Source of the DNA: Candidatus Campbellbacteria bacterium RIFOXYC2_FULL_35_25
Lineage (GTDB): Bacteria > Patescibacteriota > Minisyncoccia > Phycocordibacterales > UBA12079
Direction of reading: 5' to 3'
DNA length: 38,935 nt
Assembly: GCA_001774495.1 (NCBI GenBank)
Contig: MFAE01000009.1
Span: 1 to 38,935 of the forward strand
Shown: piece by piece, positions 8,287-16,531 of the stretch
Layout of the letters: each line of letters starts with the position of its first letter
Position numbering within the stretch: the first letter of the stretch is position 1
Notes under the pieces: generated by a model
The model's input: the letters and a program-made list of their open reading frames with translations, nothing else
Database searches by the model: none
Told to the model about the DNA's origin: nothing
Program-made: the position numbers and the translations under genes

Positions 8287-8526
8287 ATGGTCCAGACACC
8301 AATGACAGAAGCTCGCCGAAATGAAATCGCCTATCTCTTTCTTCTCAACCAGAGGAGAAAGGATGGGGTTGGGACTCTCAAACCAAACGACATCAAGAGG
8401 CAAATTTGCAACACGGCCACGGAGCTTGAAATCCCAGCAGAAGAGGCACAAGAGTTCGTGCACGACATGATGTTCCGGCTCTTTCAAGAATGCTTCCCAA
8501 TGCCAGGGAAAGAAAAAGAATCTTAA
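8287..8526 (+). CDS. Hypothetical small protein, 79 aa
   Basis: AAGGAGG SD, consensus promoter, own terminator. Confidence 0.75.
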   Translation: MVQTPMTEARRNEIAYLFLLNQRRKDGVGTLKPNDIKRQICNTATELEIPAEEAQEFVHDMMFRLFQECFPMPGKEKES

Positions 8527-8648
8527 ACCTCAACCAGGCTAAACACCAAGGTGAAACTATCTAGTTTCCTAAAGGGGTAATTCTGGCTCCTCCAATTTTG
8601 GAGCAAGCGGAGAACAAGAACCTCGCCTCGTGCTTATCCTGTAGCACC

Positions 8649-8677
8649 AAAGCCCCGATTTCGGTCGGGGCTTTTCT
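8649..8677 (+). terminator. Intrinsic terminator
   Basis: AAGCCCCGA TTTCGG TCGGGGCTTTT. Confidence 0.85.
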
Positions 8678-8736
8678 AATTCCTAATTTATTTAGACTTT
8701 CTCGTTCCTTTTTTAAATTTTGACTCAAGAGAAAAA

Positions 8737-8763
8737 AACAAAGGGTGCTGAAAGCACCCTTTA
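8737..8763 (-). terminator. Intrinsic terminator of the 175-aa ORF, overlapping its stop
   Basis: Minus strand: AAAGGGTGCTTTCAGCACCCTTTGTTTTTTT. Confidence 0.75.
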
Positions 8764-9288
8764 GAGAACAGAGAAATGTCTTATTATGTTTTGCCCATGT
8801 TTCAATATCACTCTTTGAGTTTTTGAGCTAGCATAATCAACAATCAAAATTTTTCCATCCCGAATATTAAAATTGTTTGAATTGCAAAAATGATGGCCGT
8901 CGTCCCAATCATAGTTTTGAACCATCCTAATCTTTAACCAAAAATCTTTTTTATTCAACAAATTATAAGGAGGTGAAAATCTTTGGATATTTACAAAACC
9001 AAGTAGCGAAAAAAAGGTGGGCTCACAAAAATTATTTTTGTATTTAAGCCAAAATAAATACTCTTTAAAATTAGAAATAATTCCGTTTAAAAGATAATAT
9101 CTCAACCCGGGAAAATCTTTTGAATAACAAGTCCTCGACAGATAAAATTTTAAATGTTTCCATCTCCTATCTTTTTTAATGATAAAGAAGACATCTTTTA
9201 AACACACCCAAACCATTATCTTGGGAAATTTAAAAACAAAACAACCCAAAATAATAACAAAACGAGAAGAACCTTGTTTGATTTCCAT
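8761..9288 (-). CDS. Hypothetical protein, 175 aa, with weak kinase-fold-like C-terminal signature
   Basis: DDGHHFCNSNNFNIRDGKILIVDYA resembles an atypical kinase N...(D) arrangement; family not established. Confidence 0.55.
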   Translation of the reverse strand: MEIKQGSSRFVIILGCFVFKFPKIMVWVCLKDVFFIIKKDRRWKHLKFYLSRTCYSKDFPGLRYYLLNGIISNFKEYLFWLKYKNNFCEPTFFSLLGFVNIQRFSPPYNLLNKKDFWLKIRMVQNYDWDDGHHFCNSNNFNIRDGKILIVDYASSKTQRVILKHGQNIIRHFSVL

Positions 9289-9466
9289 AAAACACCTCTG
9301 TGTTTAATTAACTATATTTTAATTAACTTTCTCAAGTTAGATTATTACACCTAGTACAAAATAGCAAGAGAATTTTAATTCCAAAAAAAACAACTTCCCT
9401 TCACCCACTTTTTTTAAATTTTAATAGCTGTCGACTGTTAGCTGTAGGCTGTGAGCTTTATAAAAT

Positions 9467-11881
9467 TTACCTTACCTCCCAACCTTGTTTACTCATCTCC
9501 CCCGTAATTTTCTCCATTATTACATTCACCTCTATGTCGGTCAAAGTCCTTCCATTGGACTGAAATACCATGTTAAAAGCATAAGAAGTCTTCTTGGCAC
9601 CATCTTCTAGGGTTTTCTCAAATACATCAAATAAAGCTGTTCTTACAAGCAACTCTCCTCCATTCTCTTTAATTAAGGCTAATACATCTTGCTCGGTAGT
9701 TCCCTCGTTGGTCCAGACTGCGATATCTCGCAACATGAATGGATAAGGTGAAATTTTTTCAAATCGTATTTTTTTATTATCGCCCTCCAAAACATTTTCA
9801 TAACTTTCTACCTCGGGAAGTTTTTCAATAAGTTCGTCGAGGCTAAGTTCTAAAATCATATTAAAATCCCCTTTCTGTAATTTATTAGTCTTTAACTCAC
9901 TATTCAAAACAGAAACAACATTTTCCAAAGTTAATTTTTGAAACTCTTCAATTTTTGACTGTTTCATTTTTCTTGTAGGAAGAACGCCAATCGCTAAAGC
10001 ATTATATTCCCCATCAATTGAAGGAAATACTTTTCCAATTTCAAATAATTTAATTTCTTCTAGTCCTAGCAACGGGGCATTTTTAGCATTAAACTCCAAC
10101 TTTTCTACCATTGCGTCGACAAGATTAGTTCGCATAAAGCCACGATTACTTGCCAAAGGATTTTCTATTTCCACTTTTCCACTTTCAACCAAAGAATAAT
10201 TATAAACTTCATTAAAATTTAAATCTGTTAAGATTTTTCTAATCTTGTTTGTATAGTAAAAAATTTTGTGTGCCTTGGCATCATCTTCTTTTCCTTGCCC
10301 GTCTGAAAGATTAGGGTTAATAGCAACGGATTTAATATTTTTGAAACCATAGATTCTCCCAATCTCTTCAACCAAATCTTGTTTTATTCTTAGGTCCAAT
10401 CTTTCAAAAGGAGCAGTTACAACAAACCTTTCTTTATCATCTTCTATCATTCTTCGATAACCGATAATATTTTCAAATTGCTTAGTTTCTGATAATTCTG
10501 AAATTTCAGTTCCTATTTTATTATAACGAGAAGAGTGGATTACTTTGTCACCGCCGAGATAAATTCCAACATGATCAACTCCCTCATTCACCTTTATTCC
10601 TGGCAAAAATTCGATGGATTCATAATGTATTTTTCCTTCCCCTGTATTTGCAAAAACCAAATCCCCTGCTTGCAAATTTTCTTTCTCAACAGGTTTTCCA
10701 AAAACATATTGGTCTACTGAAATTCTAGGAATAGCGACCCCTGCTTGGGCAAATAAATAGGAAGTGAAAGACGAACAATCAAATTTATTTGGGGCATCAT
10801 AAATGATACTAGCTCCGCTTTCATAAGGGACACCTACAAAGCTGGGTGCTGTTTCCAAAACTTTCTTTAGTGAATTAACTTTCTCATATTCAAAATTTAA
10901 TTTATTCAAAATACCTTCTACTTCTTTGTCAGAAATATTTATCCCCAAAATTTTATTTACATCTTCTGTGGCAAAGCCGACTTTGTAGAAATCTGGTTTT
11001 CTTGGATAGATATCAGCCTTTGCAGAGAATTTTGTTTTTTCTGTACTAGCAATTTCTTTTATCAAAGATACCAACTCATTCATTCCAACCTCTGCTAATT
11101 CTGGGCTAATTTCATTTTCAAATCTCTTAGAAGAGTCTGTGAGAATAGCAAAACCGCGAGATGTTTTTCTTACCACAACTGGTTTAAAATTTGCTGCTTC
11201 CAAAACAAGACTAGTTGTGTTTCCATCTACCTCGGCTTTTTTACCACCTTTAACTCCGGCAATTGCTAGCGGGGATTCACCGTCTGCAATAATCAAATTA
11301 GTTTCTCCTAATTCAACTTCTTTATTGTCTAGTGTTGTGATCTTCTCCCCAGCCTTGGCCCATCTTACAAAAATCTGTCCACCGCTCAATTTGTCTCTGT
11401 CAAAAGCGTGCAGTGGTTGTCCAATGCTAAACATCACATAATTAGTAGCATCCACGATGTTATTAATTGATTTTTGCCCGATAGCTTCCAAGCTTTCCTT
11501 AAGCCACTCTGGTGATGGTCCAATTTTTATACCTTCAACGACTACAGACAAGTAACGAGGGCAAGCTTTTGTATCTTCAACCTTTATATCAATAGTTTTT
11601 ACCTCTTCAGATGTTTTCCAACTTTCATTTTTAATTTTATTTAAAGTTAAATTTGTAAGTGTCGCGATTTCTTTTGCCATACCGTAGTGAGACAAACAAT
11701 CGTGCGCTCGGTTAGGGAGAACGTCCACATCCAAAAGAGTATCTTCCTTTTCGTTTGCCAGGGTTACTTCCTCAACTTTTTCTACTTCAAAAGAATGAGT
11801 CATTAACAAATCAGAAAGGCCCTGAGGATCAGGTAATTTTTCATTAAAATATTTTTGTAACCAATTGTGTGAAAAAAGCAT
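9467..11881 (-). CDS. pheT: Phenylalanine--tRNA ligase beta subunit with inserted NlpC/P60-like domain
   Basis: B3/B4 (NIVDATNYVMFSIGQPLHAFD), B5 halves (EDVNKILGINISDKEVEGILNKLNFEYE ... RFVVTAPFERLDLRIKQDLVEEIGRIYGF), C-terminal FDX-ACB; NlpC/P60 motifs between the B5 halves. Confidence 0.93.
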   Translation of the reverse strand: MLFSHNWLQKYFNEKLPDPQGLSDLLMTHSFEVEKVEEVTLANEKEDTLLDVDVLPNRAHDCLSHYGMAKEIATLTNLTLNKIKNESWKTSEEVKTIDIKVEDTKACPRYLSVVVEGIKIGPSPEWLKESLEAIGQKSINNIVDATNYVMFSIGQPLHAFDRDKLSGGQIFVRWAKAGEKITTLDNKEVELGETNLIIADGESPLAIAGVKGGKKAEVDGNTTSLVLEAANFKPVVVRKTSRGFAILTDSSKRFENEISPELAEVGMNELVSLIKEIASTEKTKFSAKADIYPRKPDFYKVGFATEDVNKILGINISDKEVEGILNKLNFEYEKVNSLKKVLETAPSFVGVPYESGASIIYDAPNKFDCSSFTSYLFAQAGVAIPRISVDQYVFGKPVEKENLQAGDLVFANTGEGKIHYESIEFLPGIKVNEGVDHVGIYLGGDKVIHSSRYNKIGTEISELSETKQFENIIGYRRMIEDDKERFVVTAPFERLDLRIKQDLVEEIGRIYGFKNIKSVAINPNLSDGQGKEDDAKAHKIFYYTNKIRKILTDLNFNEVYNYSLVESGKVEIENPLASNRGFMRTNLVDAMVEKLEFNAKNAPLLGLEEIKLFEIGKVFPSIDGEYNALAIGVLPTRKMKQSKIEEFQKLTLENVVSVLNSELKTNKLQKGDFNMILELSLDELIEKLPEVESYENVLEGDNKKIRFEKISPYPFMLRDIAVWTNEGTTEQDVLALIKENGGELLVRTALFDVFEKTLEDGAKKTSYAFNMVFQSNGRTLTDIEVNVIMEKITGEMSKQGWEVR
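10436..10876 (-). other. NlpC/P60-like domain inserted in PheT (about aa 336-482)
   Basis: FVGVPYESGAS..FDCSSFTSYLFAQAGVAIPRISVDQ, LQAGDLVFANT, GVDHVGIYLGGDKVIHSS; candidate C369, H437, H449. Confidence 0.85.
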
Positions 11882-11885
11882 GATT

Positions 11886-11916
11886 TAGTTTATAGTTTTT
11901 AGTTGATAGTTTTTAG
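11886..11916. repeat. Heptad repeat tract between hydrolase stop and pheT start
   Basis: TAGTTTA TAGTTTT TAGTTGA TAGTTTT TAG. Confidence 0.7.
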
Positions 11917-12470
11917 AATTCCTTTTTAATAATTTCTATGAGTTCTGGAAATTGTTCATACCCATCTTCCTTTGTAATATGCCCAACTCCCTCTAAAGTT
12001 ATAACTTCGGAACCTAATTTTTCTTCAAAGTCTTTTCTAGTTTGTGCATAAGGAACCCATTCGTCATCGTCTCCTAAGATTGTGATTATCTTACCACAAT
12101 TATTTTTTACTCTTTCTACATTAATTGGAATTTTAATCCATGGCTCTGCAATTTTTTCAGCCGTAGCATCCTCTAAGTTCTCCAGATTGAACCAACCAGC
12201 AACAAAAACACACCCAGCAACTTTTTTATCTTGTTCAGACAAAAATCTCATAATTGTCTGACAACCAATACTATGACCTATAAAAATAGTTTTCTCATCA
12301 ATATCTTTAGTAATATTTTTAAGGTAATTAATCCATTCATCTATTTTAGGAGTTTCTGGGTCAGGCATTTCAGGAGCAAAAACTTCAAAACCAAGCTTCT
12401 TAAAAGACTTTTCCGCATAGGAAAGCCAATCTGTTCCATCCCAACCATGAATTATAAATATTTTTTTCAT
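11913..12470 (-). CDS. RBBP9/YdeN-like alpha/beta serine hydrolase
   Basis: FIIHGWDGTDWLSYAEKSFKKLGFEVFAPEMPDPETPKIDEWI, FIGHSIGCQTIMRF. Confidence 0.8.
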   Translation of the reverse strand: MKKIFIIHGWDGTDWLSYAEKSFKKLGFEVFAPEMPDPETPKIDEWINYLKNITKDIDEKTIFIGHSIGCQTIMRFLSEQDKKVAGCVFVAGWFNLENLEDATAEKIAEPWIKIPINVERVKNNCGKIITILGDDDEWVPYAQTRKDFEEKLGSEVITLEGVGHITKEDGYEQFPELIEIIKKEF

Positions 12471-12490
12471 AAATTTATTTTAAATCTTTG

Positions 12491-12520
12491 GGACGAATTT
12501 CTCTTTAGAGAAATTCGTCC
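12491..12520. repeat. Perfect inverted repeat (13-bp stem, 4-nt loop)
   Basis: GGACGAATTTCTC TTTA GAGAAATTCGTCC. Confidence 0.85.
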
Positions 12521-12525
12521 TGTTA

Positions 12526-12557
12526 TGCTGTCGGCTGTTAGCTGTAAGCTGTCAGCT
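12526..12557. repeat. Heptad repeat tract
   Basis: TGCTGTC GGCTGTT AGCTGTA AGCTGTC AGCT. Confidence 0.8.
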
Positions 12558-12586
12558 CACCCCAACACCTTACCTTTCTTCCTCAA

Positions 12587-13333
12587 TCAAAACTGTTCCC
12601 CAAATCTTAAGTCTCCGGAGTATAACAACCTCACGTCATCAATTCCATATTTCAACATTGCCAATCTTTCTACTCCAATACCAAAAGCAAACCCCTGAAA
12701 TTCACGAGAATCAATCCCTACACCATTCAAAACTTTTGGGTTAACCATTCCGGCACCCAAAACTTCAATCCAACCATTGTGTCCGCAAGAAGGACATCCT
12801 TTTGCATTACACTTAGAACAAATCATATCAATCTCAACCCCGGGTTCAACAAATGGAAAATATCCAGGGCGAAGTCTGATTTGAACATCCTCTCCAAAAA
12901 GTTTTTTCAAGACTGTTTCCAAAACTCCTTTTAGTTGGGCCAGCGAAACGTCCTTCCCCACCGTCAAGCCTTCCACCTGGTGGAATTGGGTTTCGTGAGT
13001 TGAATCAGTAGCCTCGTTTCGAAAAACTTTTCCAGGAGAAACAATTCTAAAAGGAGGCTTATTTTTTTCCATAAAACGGATTTGTACGTCAGAGGTCTGA
13101 GTTCGTAAAAGTTTTCTTAAATCTAACGGTTTCAACCAAAAAGTATCATGCATATCTCTAGCAGGGTGATCCTTGGGAACATTCAACGCGTCGAAGTTAT
13201 AATGCTCATCTTCAATTTCAGGCCCCTGCGCCACCTCAAAGCCCAATTCAGTAAGAATTGAAACTACATCTTGAATTACTCGAGTTATTGGGTGAATATG
13301 CTTTTTGTTTTGTGGGTCCTTATTCTCCTCCAT
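12587..13333 (-). CDS. pheS: Phenylalanine--tRNA ligase alpha subunit, catalytic core form (248 aa; start revised)
   Basis: HPITRVIQDVVSILTELGFEVAQGPEIEDEHYNFDALNVPKDHPARDMHDTFW, FGIGVERLAMLKYGIDDVR. The track N-terminus reads through the intergenic hairpin, so MEENKDPQ (13333) is preferred. Confidence 0.92.
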   Translation of the reverse strand: MEENKDPQNKKHIHPITRVIQDVVSILTELGFEVAQGPEIEDEHYNFDALNVPKDHPARDMHDTFWLKPLDLRKLLRTQTSDVQIRFMEKNKPPFRIVSPGKVFRNEATDSTHETQFHQVEGLTVGKDVSLAQLKGVLETVLKKLFGEDVQIRLRPGYFPFVEPGVEIDMICSKCNAKGCPSCGHNGWIEVLGAGMVNPKVLNGVGIDSREFQGFAFGIGVERLAMLKYGIDDVRLLYSGDLRFGEQF

Positions 13334-13383
13334 AATTGTTTTATTATATACTAAAAATAAAATTATTTGAATTTTTTGAAAAG

Positions 13384-13416
13384 ACGACGGATTTTGCCAA
13401 AGGCAAAATCCGTCGT
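13384..13416. repeat. Perfect inverted repeat (15-bp stem, 3-nt loop)
   Basis: ACGACGGATTTTGCC AAA GGCAAAATCCGTCGT. Confidence 0.85.
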
Positions 13417-13446
13417 TACTACTCACTACCAACTACCCACTATTCC
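13417..13446. repeat. Heptad repeat tract adjoining inverted repeat
   Basis: TACTACTCACTACCAACTACCCACTATTCC, 7-nt period (CTACTCA CTACCAA CTACCCA CTATTCC). Confidence 0.75.
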
Positions 13447-13487
13447 CCCGCTAGCTTTTTTAAAAACAAACAAGTAATATTCTTAGT

Positions 13488-15014
13488 ATGGACAACGGAG
13501 GAAATCAAAAAGAAAAAACGGCAAAAGACCTAATCGATGCAATGGAATATGCCAACACTGAAGACCGTCAGTTAGTAACCAAGGCTTTTGACTTTGCAAA
13601 AAAAGCTCACGAAGGCCAATTCCGGGAATCTAAGGAACCTTATTTTTTTCATGTATTTGAAACAGCAAAAATTCTAGCAGAACTAGGAATGGGACCTGTA
13701 GTTGTAGCAACAGGGCTTCTTCACGATGTTATTGAAGATACTGCTATAACAAAAGAAGAAATTGAAGCAGAATTTGGAAAAGAGATATTGTTTCTTATTG
13801 AAGGAGTAACAAAATTAGGAAAATTAAAATATCGCGGACTGAAAAGACACACCGAGAGTTTGAGAAAATTTTTCATAGCAACATCACAAGATATTAGAGT
13901 GCTTATCGTTAGATTGGCAGACCGACTGCACAACATGCAAACACTAAAATATTTGTCCAAGGAAAAACAAATAAGAAAATCCAGTGAAACATTGGAAATT
14001 TTTGCCCCCCTAGCTTATAGATTAGGAATGAGAGTTATAAGCAAAGATCTTGAGGACTTAGCTTTTTCTTTTATTAATCCAGAAAAATATAAAGAAACTC
14101 AACTCCTAGCCAAACAAATTACAAAAAGAGATATGAAATTTTTGGAAAAATTTGATAGATCTATTAAAAAAACTTTAGCCAAAGAAAAATTAAGAAATAT
14201 AAGAACTAGCTTTAGGGTAAAAGGGCTCTACTCTTTATACAAAAAATTACAACGAAAAGATGGAGATATAGAAAAAATTTACGACATAACGGCTTTGCGA
14301 ATCATAACCGACTCAGTGGGTGATTGTTATAAAATATTAGGAATAATTCATAATACTTGGAAACCCCTTCCTGGTCGCCTCAAAGATTACATCGCTTTAC
14401 CAAAACCAAACGCTTACCAAAGTCTTCACACAACGATATTCACTGGTAACGGTGGAATTTTGGAAATTCAAATAAGAACAAATGAAATGCACGAGGAAGC
14501 AGAACTTGGAGTAGCTTCTCATATTTCATATAAAGAGAGCAATCGTGGGGCGGCTCAATCACAGTTGTTGTGGTTTAAAAGATTTTTACCCCAAATAGAA
14601 TATCTAAAGAAATCTCCTGAAGACGGAAAAACTAATGGGACGACTCCTGACTGGGTAAAAAAATTAGGAAGCGAGTGTGACAACGAAGAAGGGGAAAAAC
14701 TTTTTGACGAACTAAAAACAGACTTTTTTGAACACAGAGTTTTTGTCTTTACGCCTAATGGAGATGTTATTGATTTACCAATAAACTCAAGCCCTATTGA
14801 TTTTGCTTATACTATCCATACAGACATCGGGAAGCATTTATCGGGTGCAAAAGTGAACGGAAAAATGGCATCTTTAGATACAAAGTTAAGAGATGGAGAT
14901 ATTGTTGAGATTGTTACAAACAAATCTAGCAAGCCCACTAGAAAATGGTTAGACGTGGTCAAGACATCAGAAGCAAAAAGAAATATAAAATCAGCTCTCA
15001 AGATAAAAGATTAA
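13488..15014 (+). CDS. RelA/SpoT homologue (HD, synthetase, TGS; no visible C-terminal ACT)
   Basis: HVFETAKILAELGMGPVVVATGLLHDVIEDT, KPNAYQSLHTTIF, VFVFTPNGDVIDLPINSSPIDFAYTIHTDIG. Confidence 0.92.
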   Translation: MDNGGNQKEKTAKDLIDAMEYANTEDRQLVTKAFDFAKKAHEGQFRESKEPYFFHVFETAKILAELGMGPVVVATGLLHDVIEDTAITKEEIEAEFGKEILFLIEGVTKLGKLKYRGLKRHTESLRKFFIATSQDIRVLIVRLADRLHNMQTLKYLSKEKQIRKSSETLEIFAPLAYRLGMRVISKDLEDLAFSFINPEKYKETQLLAKQITKRDMKFLEKFDRSIKKTLAKEKLRNIRTSFRVKGLYSLYKKLQRKDGDIEKIYDITALRIITDSVGDCYKILGIIHNTWKPLPGRLKDYIALPKPNAYQSLHTTIFTGNGGILEIQIRTNEMHEEAELGVASHISYKESNRGAAQSQLLWFKRFLPQIEYLKKSPEDGKTNGTTPDWVKKLGSECDNEEGEKLFDELKTDFFEHRVFVFTPNGDVIDLPINSSPIDFAYTIHTDIGKHLSGAKVNGKMASLDTKLRDGDIVEIVTNKSSKPTRKWLDVVKTSEAKRNIKSALKIKD

Positions 15015-15040
15015 ATAAAATTAATTTTAAAATACTCTCA

Positions 15041-15092
15041 GGGTGTCGCACACCCCCGTTCCGCTTCGCTCCACTACGGGTGAACGACACCC
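15041..15092. repeat. Nested inverted repeat with TTCCGCTTCGCTCC core
   Basis: GGGTGTCG CACCC..CGTTCCGCTTCGCTCCACTACGGGTG..CGACACCC. Confidence 0.7.
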
Positions 15093-15119
15093 GTTCGTAA
15101 TTTAAAAATTTTTTTATTT

Positions 15120-15872
15120 TTATTCTGGAATCAAACTTGTTACTAAATATATAACGAGAATACCCATTACAATAAAAAAGAATTGTTTTACTGTGCCATT
15201 TCCCTCTTTCTTACTTGCATTTAGCTCCGGAATTAAGTCGGACATTGAAATATATAAAAAGTTTCCAGCCACAATTCCTAATGCTGGCCCAATTATTTTA
15301 TCGATATTTACAGCAGCGAAATAAGCCACCAAAGCCCCTAAAATAGTTGAAAGGGAAACCAAAAAATTAAAGAAAATCGCTTTGCCTTTAGAAAATCCTG
15401 AATTTATCAACACAAAAAAATCAGATATCTCCTGAGGAAATTCGTGGAAAAGGACGGCAGTAGTTGTGACGATTCCTATGTTCTTATCAACCAAGAAGGC
15501 CAAAGCAATAATAACGCCGTCCACGAAATTATGAATAAAATCCCCCGCTAAAACTAAGTGCCCACCTACTTTAATCTTTTCGTGCTCTTCACAATTTCCT
15601 TCATGGTGGTGGTACCACTGCAAAAAGCGAGCGAATAAAAAGAAAAATAAAAAACCAATTAGCGTAAAAATTGAGACGGTCTCAATATCTGATTTTTCAA
15701 TCGCTTCTGGTAAGATATTAAAAAATATAACAGCTAGAAAAGTTCCAGCAGAAAAACTAAGTAGATGTGGTAAATACTTTTTAAAGTTATCGTATCCCAA
15801 AAAAATAAACAAAATCCCGGCTAGAGAGACAAGAGATTCTATTATTGCGGCTATGAGTATATAAAATAACAT
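15120..15872 (-). CDS. ZIP family metal transporter
   Basis: Multi-TM; LAGDFIHNFVDGVIIALAF, LFHEFPQEISDFFVLINSGFSKGKA, AGNFLYISMSDLIPEL. Confidence 0.88.
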   Translation of the reverse strand: MLFYILIAAIIESLVSLAGILFIFLGYDNFKKYLPHLLSFSAGTFLAVIFFNILPEAIEKSDIETVSIFTLIGFLFFFLFARFLQWYHHHEGNCEEHEKIKVGGHLVLAGDFIHNFVDGVIIALAFLVDKNIGIVTTTAVLFHEFPQEISDFFVLINSGFSKGKAIFFNFLVSLSTILGALVAYFAAVNIDKIIGPALGIVAGNFLYISMSDLIPELNASKKEGNGTVKQFFFIVMGILVIYLVTSLIPE

Positions 15873-15897
15873 ATTTTTTATTTTCTATAATTATTAG

Positions 15898-16470
15898 TTA
15901 AAAATTTATAACTTCATTCAACAAAACATCCCTCCCTTCTCCTGTCTTCGCTGAATACAAAATTATATTTCCTTCCCCTAAATCCTTTTCTATCTTCTTT
16001 ACTTGTTTTATTCTAGCACCTTTACTAATCTTATCAATTTTATTAGCCACTACTATATAATCTATATTATTTTCTTGTAACAAACGAAGCATTTCTAAAT
16101 CAAACTCTGATGGCCCAATTTTAAAATCAATAATTAAAACTACTTTTTTATTTTCGGCTTCGCCAGAAAATAAATACCAAACGATTAATTTTCTCAACTT
16201 TTCTCTTTGGTCAGATTTTATTTTTGCAAAACCGTATCCTGGCAAATCAACAAAGTAAGTCTCCTCATTGATAAGGAAAAAGTTTATCTCTCTTGTTTTG
16301 CCTGGCATAGAGCTAGATTTAACCAACTTCTTACTCCCTACCAAAGAGTTAATAACGCTAGACTTGCCAACGTTAGAACGACCGATAAAAGCAACCTTTG
16401 GTTTTAAATCAAAGATGATATCATCAGTTCCCCTAATTCCCTTTATAAAAGTAGCATTTTCAGTTTTCAT
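15898..16470 (-). CDS. engB: Ribosome biogenesis GTPase EngB/YsxC (start revised)
   Basis: KVAFIGRSNVGKSSVINSLVG, FVDLPGYGFAKI, VANKIDKI. The first 22 aa of the track ORF translate a heptad repeat; MKTENATF (16470) preferred. Confidence 0.92.
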   Translation of the reverse strand: MKTENATFIKGIRGTDDIIFDLKPKVAFIGRSNVGKSSVINSLVGSKKLVKSSSMPGKTREINFFLINEETYFVDLPGYGFAKIKSDQREKLRKLIVWYLFSGEAENKKVVLIIDFKIGPSEFDLEMLRLLQENNIDYIVVANKIDKISKGARIKQVKKIEKDLGEGNIILYSAKTGEGRDVLLNEVINF

Positions 16471-16479
16471 ATGATTCAG

Positions 16480-16516
16480 TATAAAGTAGCTGATAACGAG
16501 TAGCAAGTAGCAAGAC
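16480..16516. repeat. Heptad repeat tract directly 5' of engB
   Basis: GTATAAAGTAGCTGATAACGAGTAGCAAGTAGCAAGA. Confidence 0.7.
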
Positions 16517-16531
16517 AACTTTTTTATCAAA

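Noticed and set aside
9467-11881. PheT insertion as an intein
   Set aside because: No intein splicing-block motifs (N-terminal Cys block, C-terminal HN followed by C/S/T); motifs match NlpC/P60 instead.
13334-13432. N-terminal extension of PheS
   Set aside because: It reads through the perfect hairpin 13384..13416 and does not resemble the PheS coiled coil.
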